Below the pieces are notes generated by a model. The model saw only the letters and a list, made by a program, of their open reading frames with translations, was not told the origin of the DNA and did no database searches. This document shows, piece by piece, positions 33,452-43,800 of a stretch of DNA of 57,165 bases; position 1 is the first letter of the stretch, and each line of letters begins with the position of its first letter. Made by a program: the position numbers and the translations under genes. The stretch spans positions 1 through 57,165 of the forward strand of contig JAQXDW010000098.1 in NCBI GenBank assembly GCA_029251165.1, given 5' to 3'. The stretch is from Myxococcota bacterium (lineage in GTDB: Bacteria > Myxococcota_A > UBA796).

Positions 33452-33742
33452 TCACCAGGCACGGAGCGGTCCGAGATTGTGCGCTGTGAAGCCGGCTGAG
33501 CGGAGTCGCTTTGCTGCCGAGGCGCTGCGCATTCCGCTGGCACAGTAGACCACCACCTCTGCGTCTGCCGAAAGCTCATCCAGGCGACTGCGGAGCGCAC
33601 CCAAGGGAATGTTGCGCGCACCGTCGAGGTGGCCGCTGGCGAATTCAGCCGGGCTGCGCACGTCGACGAGGACGGCACCGCCCGCGACCTTCTCGCGGGC
33701 TTCTGCGCCGGAGATGCGTGTCTTCTTGAGCAGGCCGAACAT
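33452..33742 (-). CDS. single-domain rhodanese-like protein
   Basis: A 96-residue rhodanese fold: LVDVRSPAEFASGHLDGARNIPLG, followed by the active-site loop with Cys in VVYCASGMRSASAAKRL. It should carry a persulfide on that Cys and act as a sulfurtransferase in the cytoplasm. The N-terminus (MFGLLKKTRIS) has no signal peptide. It lies downstream of the ATP-grasp gene on the same strand, 47 bp away, and may be the last gene of that unit. Confidence 0.92.
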   Translation of the reverse strand: MFGLLKKTRISGAEAREKVAGGAVLVDVRSPAEFASGHLDGARNIPLGALRSRLDELSADAEVVVYCASGMRSASAAKRLRSAGFTAHNLGPLRAW

Positions 33743-33789
33743 TCGAGGCTCCCTTGACGGACGGTGGTGTGGGCTGCGGCTGTGTTCCC

Positions 33790-35115
33790 TTAAGGGGTCA
33801 TCACGGGCGCGGAGCGATGCGGCTCTTCAGGGCCCCCCTGCGCGACGGCATCCCGATAGATGCCGCCAGCCTCCGCCGACCGAATCGCATGATAGTCAGC
33901 CGCCACCTGTGCCGGGTCTGCGCCCACCAGCTGCACAAACCCCGGTGATGTGGACAGATCGGTGGTCTCCGCCAGCACATCTCCTGCAGAGACTGAGATG
34001 CGGTGGGCGAGCCGAGTCGGCAGCGCCCTCACCAGCACCTCCAGCGCTGAGAGGTCTTCGCGCAGGAGGCCGGCGGTGTCGCTGCGGAGATGCACCAGCC
34101 GTGCGTGTTGGATGCTCCCGGCAGATGGTGTTGTCGTGACAAACGCCGTCGGGTCGGTGCAGGCATCCGCCAGCAGCGCGACCTGGCTGTGCCCCAGCGC
34201 CGCAGAACAGAATCGGGAGTCGAGGAAGCCGCCGATGAGGCGGGCATTGCACTCGATCATCACCGGGCCGATACCGGGCTCGTCGATGACCTCAGTGAAC
34301 GCTGCCCCCATCGTGACTCCGAGGGCATCCAGCACGCTGAGGGCGTAGTCGATCTCGTCCTGGTAGTCCGCCAGCTCATCGCGGTGGACCAGCCGCATGC
34401 ACTCATAGATCGGTCCGACCTTGCTCGACTCCAGGATCATCATCGGCCGGTGAGCTCCGTCGGCTGACACGGTGCAGACCTCCACGATGCGCTCGGCGTT
34501 GGCCGCCAGCTTCTGCACCAGGACGGTGTGGTTGGGGCTTCCGTAGAGATCACTCTGGGCGGTGAGGTGGGTGATCGCAGCCTCGATCGCCGGCCAGTCA
34601 TGGCAGAAGAGCACCCCGTTTCCTCCGCTGTCGCGCAGCGGCTTGACCACCACTGATGCCCCGCCCAGGGTCTCCTGCCACCAGTCCTTGGCCTCGGAAG
34701 GACTGGAGACGGTGCGGAAGGGCAGGGTGGCGAGGCCGGCCTCCGCGACGCGTCGGGTCATCTGAAATTTGTCTCGGGTCAGGCCGGGCACCGACGGCCC
34801 GCTGCCGGGCACCGACAGCCGTGCCGCCAGCGTGGTCGAGAGATCTACCCCGGCCTCTGAGCCGGCAACCACGCCGCGCACGTCCAGCTTCTCCAGGATC
34901 GTGACCATCGCCGCCAGATCGGTCGTGCGCTCGTCGAGTCCGCCGACGAACCGAGCGTCGTCTGCGGCAAGGATGCCGAGAATGGCGTCGATCTCGCCGC
35001 GGCTCTCTGCGGAGCGGACGTGGAAGCAGTCCATTGCGCGCGCGGCGATGGCAGCGGGGAGGGCGGTCCCGGTGCTGCCGGCATCGACGATGACAATCAG
35101 CGGTCTGGCGGACAT
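33790..35115 (-). CDS. ATP-grasp ligase (carboxylate-amine/amino-acid ligase)
   Basis: A 441-residue ATP-grasp enzyme with an N-terminal alpha/beta domain (about 1-110), then the ATP-grasp core: DKFQMTRRVAEAGL, ASVVVKPLRDSGGNGV (Lys and glycine-rich loop), EVCTVSADG, AFTEVIDEPGIGPVMIECNARLIGG (Mg2+-binding E..N). This arrangement resembles L-amino-acid ligases (BacD-like) and carbamoyl-phosphate-synthase-type ligases. It should form an amide through an acyl-phosphate. GGAGAGGA precedes the ATG. The first 19 bp overlap the end of the racemase-like gene upstream, so the two are likely coupled and may act on the same amino acid. Confidence 0.87.
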   Translation of the reverse strand: MSARPLIVIVDAGSTGTALPAAIAARAMDCFHVRSAESRGEIDAILGILAADDARFVGGLDERTTDLAAMVTILEKLDVRGVVAGSEAGVDLSTTLAARLSVPGSGPSVPGLTRDKFQMTRRVAEAGLATLPFRTVSSPSEAKDWWQETLGGASVVVKPLRDSGGNGVLFCHDWPAIEAAITHLTAQSDLYGSPNHTVLVQKLAANAERIVEVCTVSADGAHRPMMILESSKVGPIYECMRLVHRDELADYQDEIDYALSVLDALGVTMGAAFTEVIDEPGIGPVMIECNARLIGGFLDSRFCSAALGHSQVALLADACTDPTAFVTTTPSAGSIQHARLVHLRSDTAGLLREDLSALEVLVRALPTRLAHRISVSAGDVLAETTDLSTSPGFVQLVGADPAQVAADYHAIRSAEAGGIYRDAVAQGGPEEPHRSAPVMTP

Positions 35116-35903
35116 GGGGGATCCTCTCCGTGCAGTGCTGTAGAGAGCACTTGCTGGATCCGGGCAGAGAGCATCGTCTGCCCGGCGGTGTGTTGGACAG
35201 TGATCGGCTCACCGGTGGGCTGGCGGATGGTCGCGCAGCCGGTCGCCACCGATAGCGCGATGGAGCCGCTGCCGCAGGCGGACTCGTGGATGAACGTCTC
35301 GCCAGCCGTGGTCTGCACCCGAACCACCGGCTCCATCACCGCTGCGCCGGCCGCGCGATGAAACCAGCACACGCCCACAGCCGTCCGCTGCGACAGCCCC
35401 AGCGCAGCGGTCATCGAACGGTGGTGGGCGGCAAAGTCATCGGGGAAGTCCGCCTCGACGAGCACATGCACGATCCCGCCCATGTCCACCACACACACTC
35501 TCTCTCCATCCACCGTGTGCTCTGCGCGCTCCAGCGACAGTCCCATCAGCGTACAAGAGACCACGCCGGCGTCTGCCACCGAGACCGACACCGGACAGCG
35601 GCGCGGGTGATCGGAGGTGGTCATCTCGAAGGCGCGGCGGCCGAGGTGCGCGCTGAGCAGCGCCGCGGCGGAGAGGGTGGCGTTGCCGCACAGCTCACCG
35701 CCAGCCATCTCCAGGTGTCGCTCTCCTCTAAGCAAGAAGCCGGCTTGTTCTGGAATCATTGTGCCACCACGCAGCCGAACCAGGGCGGCGCTGGCGGCCA
35801 TCAGATCCGCTCCGCGCGCGGCGTACTGTGAGCCGTCCAGCGGTGCGTCTTGGAGCCAGATCGCAGTGGGATTTCCGCCCGCAGCGGTGAGGATGTGCAG
35901 CAT
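35097..35903 (-). CDS. two-cysteine racemase of the DapF/PhzF fold
   Basis: A 268-residue protein. The start MLHILTAAGGNPTAIW gives the family N-terminus (GNPT); the open frame extends upstream over a divergent gene and is ignored. The two catalytic-type Cys are Cys72 in GGELCGNATLSAA and Cys210 in ESACGSGSIALS, placed symmetrically as in diaminopimelate epimerase and the histidine racemase of opine-metallophore pathways. It should invert an alpha-carbon without a cofactor. A housekeeping DapF would show GNGxRC, which is not seen, so a specialised substrate is likely. It is coupled to the ATP-grasp ligase by a 19-bp overlap and is divergent from a small sulfotransferase. Confidence 0.83.
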   Translation of the reverse strand: MLHILTAAGGNPTAIWLQDAPLDGSQYAARGADLMAASAALVRLRGGTMIPEQAGFLLRGERHLEMAGGELCGNATLSAAALLSAHLGRRAFEMTTSDHPRRCPVSVSVADAGVVSCTLMGLSLERAEHTVDGERVCVVDMGGIVHVLVEADFPDDFAAHHRSMTAALGLSQRTAVGVCWFHRAAGAAVMEPVVRVQTTAGETFIHESACGSGSIALSVATGCATIRQPTGEPITVQHTAGQTMLSARIQQVLSTALHGEDPPCPPDR

Positions 35904-35958
35904 CGGGGGAGTGTAGCGCGGCCAGCCTTCGGATAAGGGGGCGGTCACGGGAGGAGGG

Positions 35959-36546
35959 ATGCGCAAGGTCTTCGGCATCGGGATGTTTCGCACCGGCACG
36001 ACCTCGCTGGGGCGCTGCCTGGACATCCTCGGGCACCGCACCCTGCACGGTCCGTGGTGGCCGACCCCCGAGATGATCCGCGACCCCTGGCTCCTCCACC
36101 CCGAGGCGTGGGCTGCGTTCGATGGTGTCCTCCGGGCCAAGATCACAGCGTACGACGCCTTCCAGGACTACCCCTGGATGTATGCCTACCGACAGGCCGA
36201 CGCCTGGTTTCCCGGCTCCCGGTTCATCCTCACCGTCCGCGATCCCGAGCGGGTGGTGGACAGCGAGATCCGCCGGTGGATGAAGGGCGACAACCCCGTC
36301 CCACCCCGCCAGAAATTTCGCGACCGATACCTCCGTCACCGCGATGGGGTGCTGGAGTACTTCGCCGACCGCGACGACCTGCTGGTGCTCTCGTTTGAGC
36401 ACGGCGACGGCTGGCCGCAGCTGTGCCCGTTCCTCGACCTGCCCGATCCCGGCGTGCCAATTCCGCACCTCAACAAGGGCAGCGATCACATCTGGCTCTC
36501 CAAGATGGGGCGGCGTCTGAAGCGATGGGTGAGGGGAGAGGGCTGA
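35959..36546 (+). CDS. small sulfotransferase-family protein
   Basis: A 195-residue protein of the Sulfotransfer_4-like group. The 5'-phosphosulfate loop is GMFRTGTTSLGRCL (8-21), and the 3'-phosphate motif lies around ILTVRDPERVVDSEI (about 89-103). A strong GGAGGAGGG stands directly before the ATG. At 195 residues it is short but has both nucleotide-binding elements, so it can be active. It is divergent from the racemase gene with only 55 bp between starts and convergent with the SLC12-like transporter. The acceptor is unknown; a product of the neighbouring racemase/ligase pair is an untested possibility. Confidence 0.87.
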   Translation: MRKVFGIGMFRTGTTSLGRCLDILGHRTLHGPWWPTPEMIRDPWLLHPEAWAAFDGVLRAKITAYDAFQDYPWMYAYRQADAWFPGSRFILTVRDPERVVDSEIRRWMKGDNPVPPRQKFRDRYLRHRDGVLEYFADRDDLLVLSFEHGDGWPQLCPFLDLPDPGVPIPHLNKGSDHIWLSKMGRRLKRWVRGEG

Positions 36547-36549
36547 CCC

Positions 36550-38736
36550 TCAGACCAGCCGTCCCCGGAACGGTCCGGCGTTGCGGACCACCAGCGCAGT
36601 CGGCATGCCCTCCAGCATCGTCTCCATCTGTGCCGCCGCTGCGGCCTCCTTCTCTTCGGGCACGATCGCCATGCCGAAGAACACCATCGCCGCCGCTGCA
36701 GACTGTTTGCGGATGATCGTCTGCGGAGTCTCTTCAGGGGCCCGGATGATGATGTCGACCTTTGCCTCGATGCGGGTATCGGTGAGCATCTGGGCGTGAG
36801 ACTGGCTGAGAGCCTCGGCCTCTTCTGTGCTGTCCACGATGCTGCGCAGGACGATGTGTGCCCGCTGCCAGCCATCACTGACCGACAGCAGGTGGGCGAG
36901 CAGCAGCATCAGATCGCCGTTGTGCTCCCGTCCCTTCCACCACACCAGGATCTCTGGCGAGCGCTCGTTGGGGTCGGGCACTGGCGGGGTGATGCCGGGC
37001 TTGACGATGATCGAGCACTTCTCCAGCCGATCCAGTCGCCGCACCAGGCCGAACAGCCGCTGGACCCCGCTGGAGGTGTGCGGGAAGCCGAGCATCACCA
37101 CGTTGCTCTCCAGTCCGGCGAAGCCGTGGGACTGGGTGATCGTGACGATGCCCCCGATGAGGGAGTGGACCGCGGTCACCTCGCAGAACGCCAGCACGCC
37201 GTCCGCAGAGAGCAGGGCGCGGTTCCGCTCCAGCAGCTCGCTGACGTCATCGTGGCTCTCCAGATCGCCGACCTTCATGGTGTTGACGGTGACGATCCCG
37301 TGGTCCTGGCTGAACCGGCATGCCATGCGGACCATCGGCAGGTTGCGGGTGAGGTCGGCGGTGAACACCAGGATGTGCGGCCGCCAGTTGCGCGGATCCT
37401 GCCGGGCAGTGCGCAGCCGCAGCATCGCGAACCGGGCCATCGCGAACCACAGCCCGCTGCGCAGGTCGCCCCATGCCGCTCGAATGGCCCGGCGGGAGAT
37501 GGCGTACCAGATGATGAACTCGACGATGATCGCGACGACGAAGGCCAGGGGATTGATCGCGGCCATGGCAACGAAGCAGCCGAACGCACCGAGCAGCGAC
37601 ACCCACCATGGGGTGCGAATCCGGGGGCGATAGCTGGGATCCTTGACCAGATCCTCCAGCGCGCTGGCGAGGTTCAGCATGCCGTAGGTGGTCAGGAAGA
37701 ACATCGTCACGACACCGGCCACGACGTTGAGATCTCCCAGCATGACCGCCACCAGCGCGACCAGTCCGCTGATCCGCAGCGCGAGCATCGGCTCACCGTT
37801 GTCGCTGACCCGTCCCAGCCAGCTCGGCACGAGGCCGTCCTGGGCGAGCGCCTGCAGGGTGCGCGGTGCGGTGAGGATGCTGCCGATGGCGCTGGAGAAG
37901 ATCGCGCCCCAGAGGCCGGGGAGCACCAGGAAGCCGACCCAGGCAAGCTGGGTCCAGATCAGCGGATCGGCGCGGAGGGTCTCGGCATCTGCGCCATGGG
38001 CGAGCGCAAACGGCACCGCCATGTAGACCACCAGCCCGATGAACACTGCGGCGACCGAGCCTCGCGGGATGCTGCTGCTGGGATCCTCCAGATCGCCAGA
38101 CAGGCCGAGACCGGCGAGGATGCCCGTGACGGCAGGGAAGAACACCGCGAACACGCCCCAGAAGCCGACGTCAGTCCACGGACCGAGCTGCTCGACCTGG
38201 GAGCCGTTGAATTCAACCCCGAAGAACAGCGACAGCAGCGACAGCCCGATGAACGCCATGATCGGCAGCTGCATCTTCAGCGCCAGCACCGTGCTGCGGG
38301 CCGCGATCAGGACCACCGCGATCACGATGATGCCCGCCAGCAGCTGAACCGGCGCGCCTGGCCAGATGATGCGCATGCTCTCGGCGAGTCCGAAGGCGTA
38401 TAGGGTCAGCGACAAGGTCTGCGAGAGGTACAGCGGGATGCCAAGCGCACCGCCGATCTCCAGCCCCATGCTCCGAGAGATGAGGTAGTACGCCCCGCCG
38501 ACTCCGACCCGCATGTTGGTGGAGAGCGCGGAGAGGGAGAGGGTGGAGATGAAGGTGATGCTGTTTGCCAGCAGCACGATCAGCAGCGTCCCGATCAGTC
38601 CGGCGTTGCCGACGACCCAGCCCACTCGGAGGTACATGATGACGCCCAGGATGGTGAGCGTCGTCGGTGTGAAGACCCCGAGAAAGGTACCCAGGCCGAG
38701 GCCAGAGGATTCGTTGGTGTTGGATTCGGCTGACAT
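36550..38736 (-). CDS. APC-superfamily transporter, cation-chloride cotransporter-like
   Basis: A 728-residue transporter. The first 440 residues hold about twelve membrane helices, with the SLC12-type start GTFLGVFTPTTLTILGVIMYLRVGWVVG and VGGAYYLISRSMGLEIGGALGIPLY. This matches the Na-K-Cl/K-Cl cotransporter branch of APC permeases, including the N-terminal glycine-rich first helix. The C-terminal 280 residues form a cytoplasmic domain with universal-stress-like alpha/beta repeats (ILVFTADLTRNLP, VMLGFPHTSSGVQRLFGLVRRLDRLEKCSIIVK). It likely moves chloride or amino acids with cations across the inner membrane. It has no operon partners; the plus-strand lipoprotein at 38884 is divergent. Confidence 0.88.
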   Translation of the reverse strand: MSAESNTNESSGLGLGTFLGVFTPTTLTILGVIMYLRVGWVVGNAGLIGTLLIVLLANSITFISTLSLSALSTNMRVGVGGAYYLISRSMGLEIGGALGIPLYLSQTLSLTLYAFGLAESMRIIWPGAPVQLLAGIIVIAVVLIAARSTVLALKMQLPIMAFIGLSLLSLFFGVEFNGSQVEQLGPWTDVGFWGVFAVFFPAVTGILAGLGLSGDLEDPSSSIPRGSVAAVFIGLVVYMAVPFALAHGADAETLRADPLIWTQLAWVGFLVLPGLWGAIFSSAIGSILTAPRTLQALAQDGLVPSWLGRVSDNGEPMLALRISGLVALVAVMLGDLNVVAGVVTMFFLTTYGMLNLASALEDLVKDPSYRPRIRTPWWVSLLGAFGCFVAMAAINPLAFVVAIIVEFIIWYAISRRAIRAAWGDLRSGLWFAMARFAMLRLRTARQDPRNWRPHILVFTADLTRNLPMVRMACRFSQDHGIVTVNTMKVGDLESHDDVSELLERNRALLSADGVLAFCEVTAVHSLIGGIVTITQSHGFAGLESNVVMLGFPHTSSGVQRLFGLVRRLDRLEKCSIIVKPGITPPVPDPNERSPEILVWWKGREHNGDLMLLLAHLLSVSDGWQRAHIVLRSIVDSTEEAEALSQSHAQMLTDTRIEAKVDIIIRAPEETPQTIIRKQSAAAAMVFFGMAIVPEEKEAAAAAQMETMLEGMPTALVVRNAGPFRGRLV

Positions 38737-38883
38737 TTAGGCGGAGGTGTATCTCGAGACTCAGTGAAATGGACCGATCTGGCTGCAGATCTGACATATA
38801 TCGGATTGCTTTGGGTCTACTGGATGCTGCCCGGCGGGCTGAGCAGGCATTACAGGACCGGAGACTTTTCTCCAGAGCCTCCG

Positions 38884-40842
38884 ATGTCTGCCCTGCTGCT
38901 CCTCACCCTTGGCTGCCGTCCCGATGCTGCCACCGACACGGCCGCAGAGCCCGGTGTGTCCAGGCTGCAGACGCCAGGCGGGGCGCTGCTGGCGAACGGC
39001 GGGATCCTCTACGTGGTCGATGCCATCTCGGGTGAGCTGTCCCGCCTCGATCCGGAGACGGGCTCCGTCACCGCGCTCGCTCTCGGCGGCGGGCCGACCC
39101 GGCTGGTGGGCGGGGCCGATGGGATGTACATCTCGCTGCGGGGAGCTGGTGCGATCGTGGCGGTGATCGATGACGGCGGCGTGCTCACCGAGACGGGGCG
39201 CGCAGCGCTCGACGGTGAGCCCTACGGACTGGCGCTGAGCCTGGATGGCGAGACGCTGTATGCGGCGCGCTCTCTGGCGGGTGAGGTGGTCGCGCTGGAT
39301 ACCGCCACCCTCACCATCCAGCAGACATGGCGTGTCCCCGATGAGCCCCGGTGGCTGGCCCGCTCTCCTGACGGCGCATCTCTCGTTGTCGCCTCTGCAC
39401 TTCACGGCACGCTGAGCCACATCGACCTCGACGTCGGGACCGTCACGGACCTGCTGCTGCCAGAGCTGACCGGCCAGAAGCTGCACTCCGAGAGCATGCG
39501 CGCAGGGGATCGCCGGGTGCTGAGTCCTCGCATCACTGGAGATCCCGACTTCTCTGACGACGGCGCGGTCCTCGCGGTGCCGCTGCTGCTGGTTGACACT
39601 GCTCCGACCGAGGACAATGCCGACACCAGCTACGCGGACGAGGGCCTCATTCCCGGCTCCAATCGCTTCTCCGGTGGGGTGATCGAGCTGCCGGTGGAGG
39701 GCGGCCTGCCCGCGCCCGACGACGCCCGTCTGCTGGGCATCCGAAGCGGAAACAGCACACACGCCCAAGTCTCTGCGTTCTTTGGCTCTTACCCCTCTGC
39801 GGCGGTCTATGCGCCTGGAGAGCGGGTGCTGTGGGTGCCGATGGAGGGCTCGCGGGCGGTGGTCACCCTGGATGCTGACGAGCCGCTGGATGCGCGTGAC
39901 TACGGTGCGCCCTACTTCGAGCTGCGTCCGATGGCGGCGGTCGCGGTGGATGCCGGTCCCTGCGGCGTGGTCTTCGACGGCGGCGCGGCGTTTGCTTACA
40001 GCTTCCTCGATCAGCACGTCACGGCCCTTCCGGTCGAGGAGCTCGCGTACGCTCGGGTGGACCACGCCGAGGCGGCCTTGGCAGCCCTGGTGTCAGAGGC
40101 CCTCGACCTGGAGGAGACCTTTGACATCGACCTGCCTGAGGCCATCTGGATCACCCACGATCCTGACCTCCTCGATCCCCTGGAGCGGCTGCCGGTGTCG
40201 GATGCGCGGGAGGCTGATCTGGAGATCGGGCTGACCCTGTTCTACACCGCCAACGACGGGCGAATGGGCCAGGAGGGCGCAGACGTCTCCTGCACGACCT
40301 GTCACGCTGAGGGCCGCGCCGACGGCCAGACCTGGCACCTCACCGTCGGTCCACGCCAGACCCCCTCCCTCTCCGGACAGATCGGAGACACCGCTCCATT
40401 TACCTGGTCCAGTGACGTCGAGACCATCGCTGACGAGGCTCGCAACACCAGCGTTCGCCGGATGGGCGGGGTGGCCCTGAGCACCAACGACCTCGGGCGC
40501 CTGGAGGGCGTCATCGACCAGCTGCGGCGGGTGCAGCTGCCGGAGACGGCGGAGCCTGAGGCCGCGGCGCGGGGGGCAGTGCTCTTCGAGCGCGCCGGCT
40601 GCGACGCCTGCCACGTCGGAGAGGCCCTCGCGGACGCAGACCACTACGACATCCTCTCAGACACGACGACCAACACCCCGACCCTGCGCGGGATCGCCAC
40701 GACGGCACCCTACCTGCACGACGGCTCGGCGGAGACGCTGCTGGACGTGCTGACCCTGAGTGATGCTGGGATGATGGGCAACACCGCCGGGTTTACAGAC
40801 GCAGAGCGGGCGGAGCTGGTGGCGTACCTGGAGACGCTGTGA
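38884..40842 (+). CDS. beta-propeller/di-heme cytochrome c (MauG-like) lipoprotein
   Basis: A 652-residue protein. The ATG at 38884 gives MSALLLLTLGC with lipobox LTLGC. Residues about 25-400 are a YVTN/NHL-type propeller (GGILYVVDAISGELSRLDPETG, GLALSLDGETLYAARSLAGEVVALD). The C-terminal 250 residues carry two heme c sites, CTTCH at 470-474 and CDACH at 573-577, in a cytochrome-c-peroxidase/MauG-type arrangement with a late TAPYLHDGSAETL motif. It should sit on the periplasmic face and oxidise a partner or peroxide. The open frame starts earlier, at 38764, without a signal. A His/Met pattern for distal ligands cannot be fixed by eye. Confidence 0.88.
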   Translation: MSALLLLTLGCRPDAATDTAAEPGVSRLQTPGGALLANGGILYVVDAISGELSRLDPETGSVTALALGGGPTRLVGGADGMYISLRGAGAIVAVIDDGGVLTETGRAALDGEPYGLALSLDGETLYAARSLAGEVVALDTATLTIQQTWRVPDEPRWLARSPDGASLVVASALHGTLSHIDLDVGTVTDLLLPELTGQKLHSESMRAGDRRVLSPRITGDPDFSDDGAVLAVPLLLVDTAPTEDNADTSYADEGLIPGSNRFSGGVIELPVEGGLPAPDDARLLGIRSGNSTHAQVSAFFGSYPSAAVYAPGERVLWVPMEGSRAVVTLDADEPLDARDYGAPYFELRPMAAVAVDAGPCGVVFDGGAAFAYSFLDQHVTALPVEELAYARVDHAEAALAALVSEALDLEETFDIDLPEAIWITHDPDLLDPLERLPVSDAREADLEIGLTLFYTANDGRMGQEGADVSCTTCHAEGRADGQTWHLTVGPRQTPSLSGQIGDTAPFTWSSDVETIADEARNTSVRRMGGVALSTNDLGRLEGVIDQLRRVQLPETAEPEAAARGAVLFERAGCDACHVGEALADADHYDILSDTTTNTPTLRGIATTAPYLHDGSAETLLDVLTLSDAGMMGNTAGFTDAERAELVAYLETL

Positions 40843-40860
40843 GGGCGCCTCGGCGCTGAG

Positions 40861-40887
40861 CGCTGCGGAGCCTCCAGAAGCGCAGCG
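40861..40887. terminator. 7-bp inverted repeat between convergent genes
   Basis: CGCTGCG (40861-40867) and CGCAGCG (40881-40887) flank a 13-nt loop in the 50-bp gap where the propeller-cytochrome gene and the 1090-residue gene converge. It is GC-rich without a T-run; a bidirectional terminator is the likely role. Confidence 0.4.
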
Positions 40888-40892
40888 TCCGC

Positions 40893-43800
40893 TCAGGAGC
40901 CACCGCTGAGCTTCTTGCGGAGCGCCTCCTCTTTGTCTCGCTCGGCCTTCGTCTTCTTCTTGGGAGACTTCTTTGCATCCTCAGAGGTAAAGGTCGTGAT
41001 GTTTCCCTTCTCGACAGACAGGGAGCCCATCTTGCTGCTGCGCTCCAGCTTCTGAAATACACCGAACTTGACCGCCCATTTCTTCATCGCCCAGTCCTTG
41101 TCCAGGAGCATGCTGCCGCCCACCTTGATGAAGGTGGTCGAGGTCTGGTTGACCTTGTACAAGCTCTCCAGGCCGCCATCTGCGAGGAGCTGTTTGCTCA
41201 GCTTCTTGGGCAGGGACTTGATCCATTTCTGGGCCATGTCGGGGTGAGCGGGACCGGTGGACTGCCCCTCAAAGAAGTCGCGCATGTTCTCGACGATCTC
41301 TTTTCCATCGACCTGGTCTTCGTCGCTGTGGCTGATCGGGACATCTGCCTCGAGCCCGAACTCCCATCCTCCGCCGTCCTTCTCGCCCTTTGGCTCTCCG
41401 GTCAGCTTGATGGTCAGGGAGGCGCCGGACTTCATCGGCACCGACAGCTGGCCGGTGTAGACGGTCTTCTCGTGCATGGAGTAGTCGAAGGCGTCTCCGT
41501 CGCCGTCTTTGACAGACCAGACCTTGGCTGCGGAGAAGCTCAGGTTCGCGCTGCCGCCAAAGCTCGAGCCGACGAAGCCCTCGATCCCAACCCCAGCCTC
41601 GAACTGCACGTCGGGATTGTTCTGACCGGGATCGACCTTCTTGATCTCAGAGACCGCATCCTTCTGCGTCTTGCTGATGTGCTTGCTCAGCTGGCTCTTG
41701 TCGGCGCTCAGGCGGGCGACAGGCTCTGAGCTCTCTGTCGCCTTGAGGACGTTCCGCAGGCTCGCGGTCAGGTCGTTGAGCGGGACGGCCTCGTTTGCCA
41801 TCTGCTCGATGGCCGTCGGATCGATCTTCGTCTTGCCCTTGCCGCTGGAGTAGAACTCTTTCAGGCTGCCCTTGAGGCCGGAGTGCAGCTGCCGCATCTC
41901 CTTGTCTGCCTTGGTCACCGCGCCGGCGAGCTGATCGATGGAGTTTCCAGTGCCGGCTTGGTTGACGATGTCCTGGATGAGCTTGTCATAGACCGAGCCG
42001 CCGACCTGGTTGGTGACGTTCATGATGGTGTTCAGCTCTGTTGCCATCGAGCCGAGGTTGTACCAATTGGCGTACGCCCAGCGTCCGATCTCTTCTGCAC
42101 CGGAGATGAGCACATCGGGGATGGCGATCAGCGGGTTGGGATCGCAATTCTTCTTCTTCGCCTCCAGCGAGCCCGACACCTTGACCCCGGCCTCGACGAG
42201 CCAGAGGTTTGCCTTCAAGCCGGCATAGATCTTAATTCCAGCCTTGGTCCAGTCCTCTGCGCCGTTCTCATCGACGGAGGCAGTTCTGGAGAGCTCGCCC
42301 TCTGCACCACCCATCCACCAGAACACGCCCCAGGCGGGTCCGGTGAGATCGATGGCGGTCTTGGCATAGGTCATGTTCTCCAGCTTCTTGCCGTTCATGA
42401 TGATCTCAGGCTGCGGGACCTTCAGCTGAGCGGGGTTGTACGCCATCACACTGCGGGTCCGGCTCTTGATGAGCTGCTCCAGCTCCAGACGCTTCGTCTT
42501 CAGCTGCTTTCGGATCTCGTCGTTGGCCGCGAGGCTGCTCTCGACCTGCTGAATCTTTCCGTTGAGCTCATGAAGGCCGACGCTCAGCGCACGATCCTTG
42601 GTGTTTCCAATGTGTGAGGCATGCAGCCTGGCCTGGGCGAGGTTCTGTAGCGCCGTGTTGTGGTGGGTGAGCGCTGCTGCCATGTTGGCTTCTCCGCTCG
42701 CGAACAAGGTCTTGGCGGCCTTCAGCTCCTGCTCCGCGATGCCCTTGAAGCGGAGCGCGTTGCTGTAGGCGAGGTCCGCATTCTTCTGGTCCATCTCCAG
42801 CCGAGCACGCTCCTGAGCGCTGAGCGTGTTGCCCTTCAGGAGCGTGCTCTTCTCTTTCTCGGAGAGGTTGCTGTAGTCGCGGAGGTTGTCCTTGGAGGAC
42901 TTGGCGCTCTTCTTTGCCGTGCTCAGCGCCGGATCCACCTTGTTCACATGCGACTTGCCGTTGGTGTAGTCACCGTCCGCTTGGTTGAGCCGGCCCTTCT
43001 CAAGCGTGGACTCGTTCCCGGCGGTGTAGGCCCTCCAGTGTCCGCGCGCCTCTTCCTCCAGCTTCCCCTGGTAGCGATCGCTGGTTCCGCCGCTTCCGAT
43101 CGTCTGCTTGAAGGCCGTGACGCAGGCCTCCTCGTCTGAGAATTCCCCGTTCTTCAGCCGCTCGAGGACTGCCTTCATCTGAAGCTCGCGCAGCATGTCC
43201 TGCCGGATGTCGCCGTGATAGGACTTCATGGCGACCGCCATGACTCCGCCCTGCTCATCCATGCGCTGCTTGGCTTCATCGGCGTCGTGGATCGTGTGGC
43301 CGGTCTCCTTGCTGATCTTGAACGAGCTCGTGCCGGTGGTGTCGGCGTTGTTGCGGTCGTCGAGGAGGTCATACGCATTGAGCTGTGACCGCGCACGCTC
43401 GGTCGTCTGCAGGAAGAGCTTGGCCATGTTGTTTCCGGCATTCCCGATGCCCGCAGCGCTCTTCCAGGCCTCCGTGAACATCAGCATCTCAGTGATGCAG
43501 CGGTCGATGCTGGACTTGACTCCGGCATCGAGCAGGGACTCTGGAACATTCTTGAGGGAGGCTCCGGTCAGGCCGAGCTGTGCCTTGATCTGCAGCGTCC
43601 GCTCTCCGCTCTTGGAGTGGTTCTTCGAAATGTTTCCCAGCTCCTGGAACGACTGGTACACATCGCGGTAGTCCGCCATGAGCTGGATGAGGTTGTTATA
43701 ACCACGGACTTCCGAAGGGCCGATCATGCTGAGCTGGTTCTTCAGTGTGTCATGCAGGTCCGTACACTTCTTCTTGGCCTGCTCATAGAATCCGCCCTCA

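Noticed and set aside
36796..38403. 535-codon plus-strand frame antisense to the SLC12-like transporter
   Set aside because: His/Gln/Arg-rich composition typical of an antisense shadow; the minus strand has clear membrane helices.
38761..40065. 434-codon frame antisense to the propeller-cytochrome gene
   Set aside because: Shadow frame; the plus strand has the lipobox and two heme sites.
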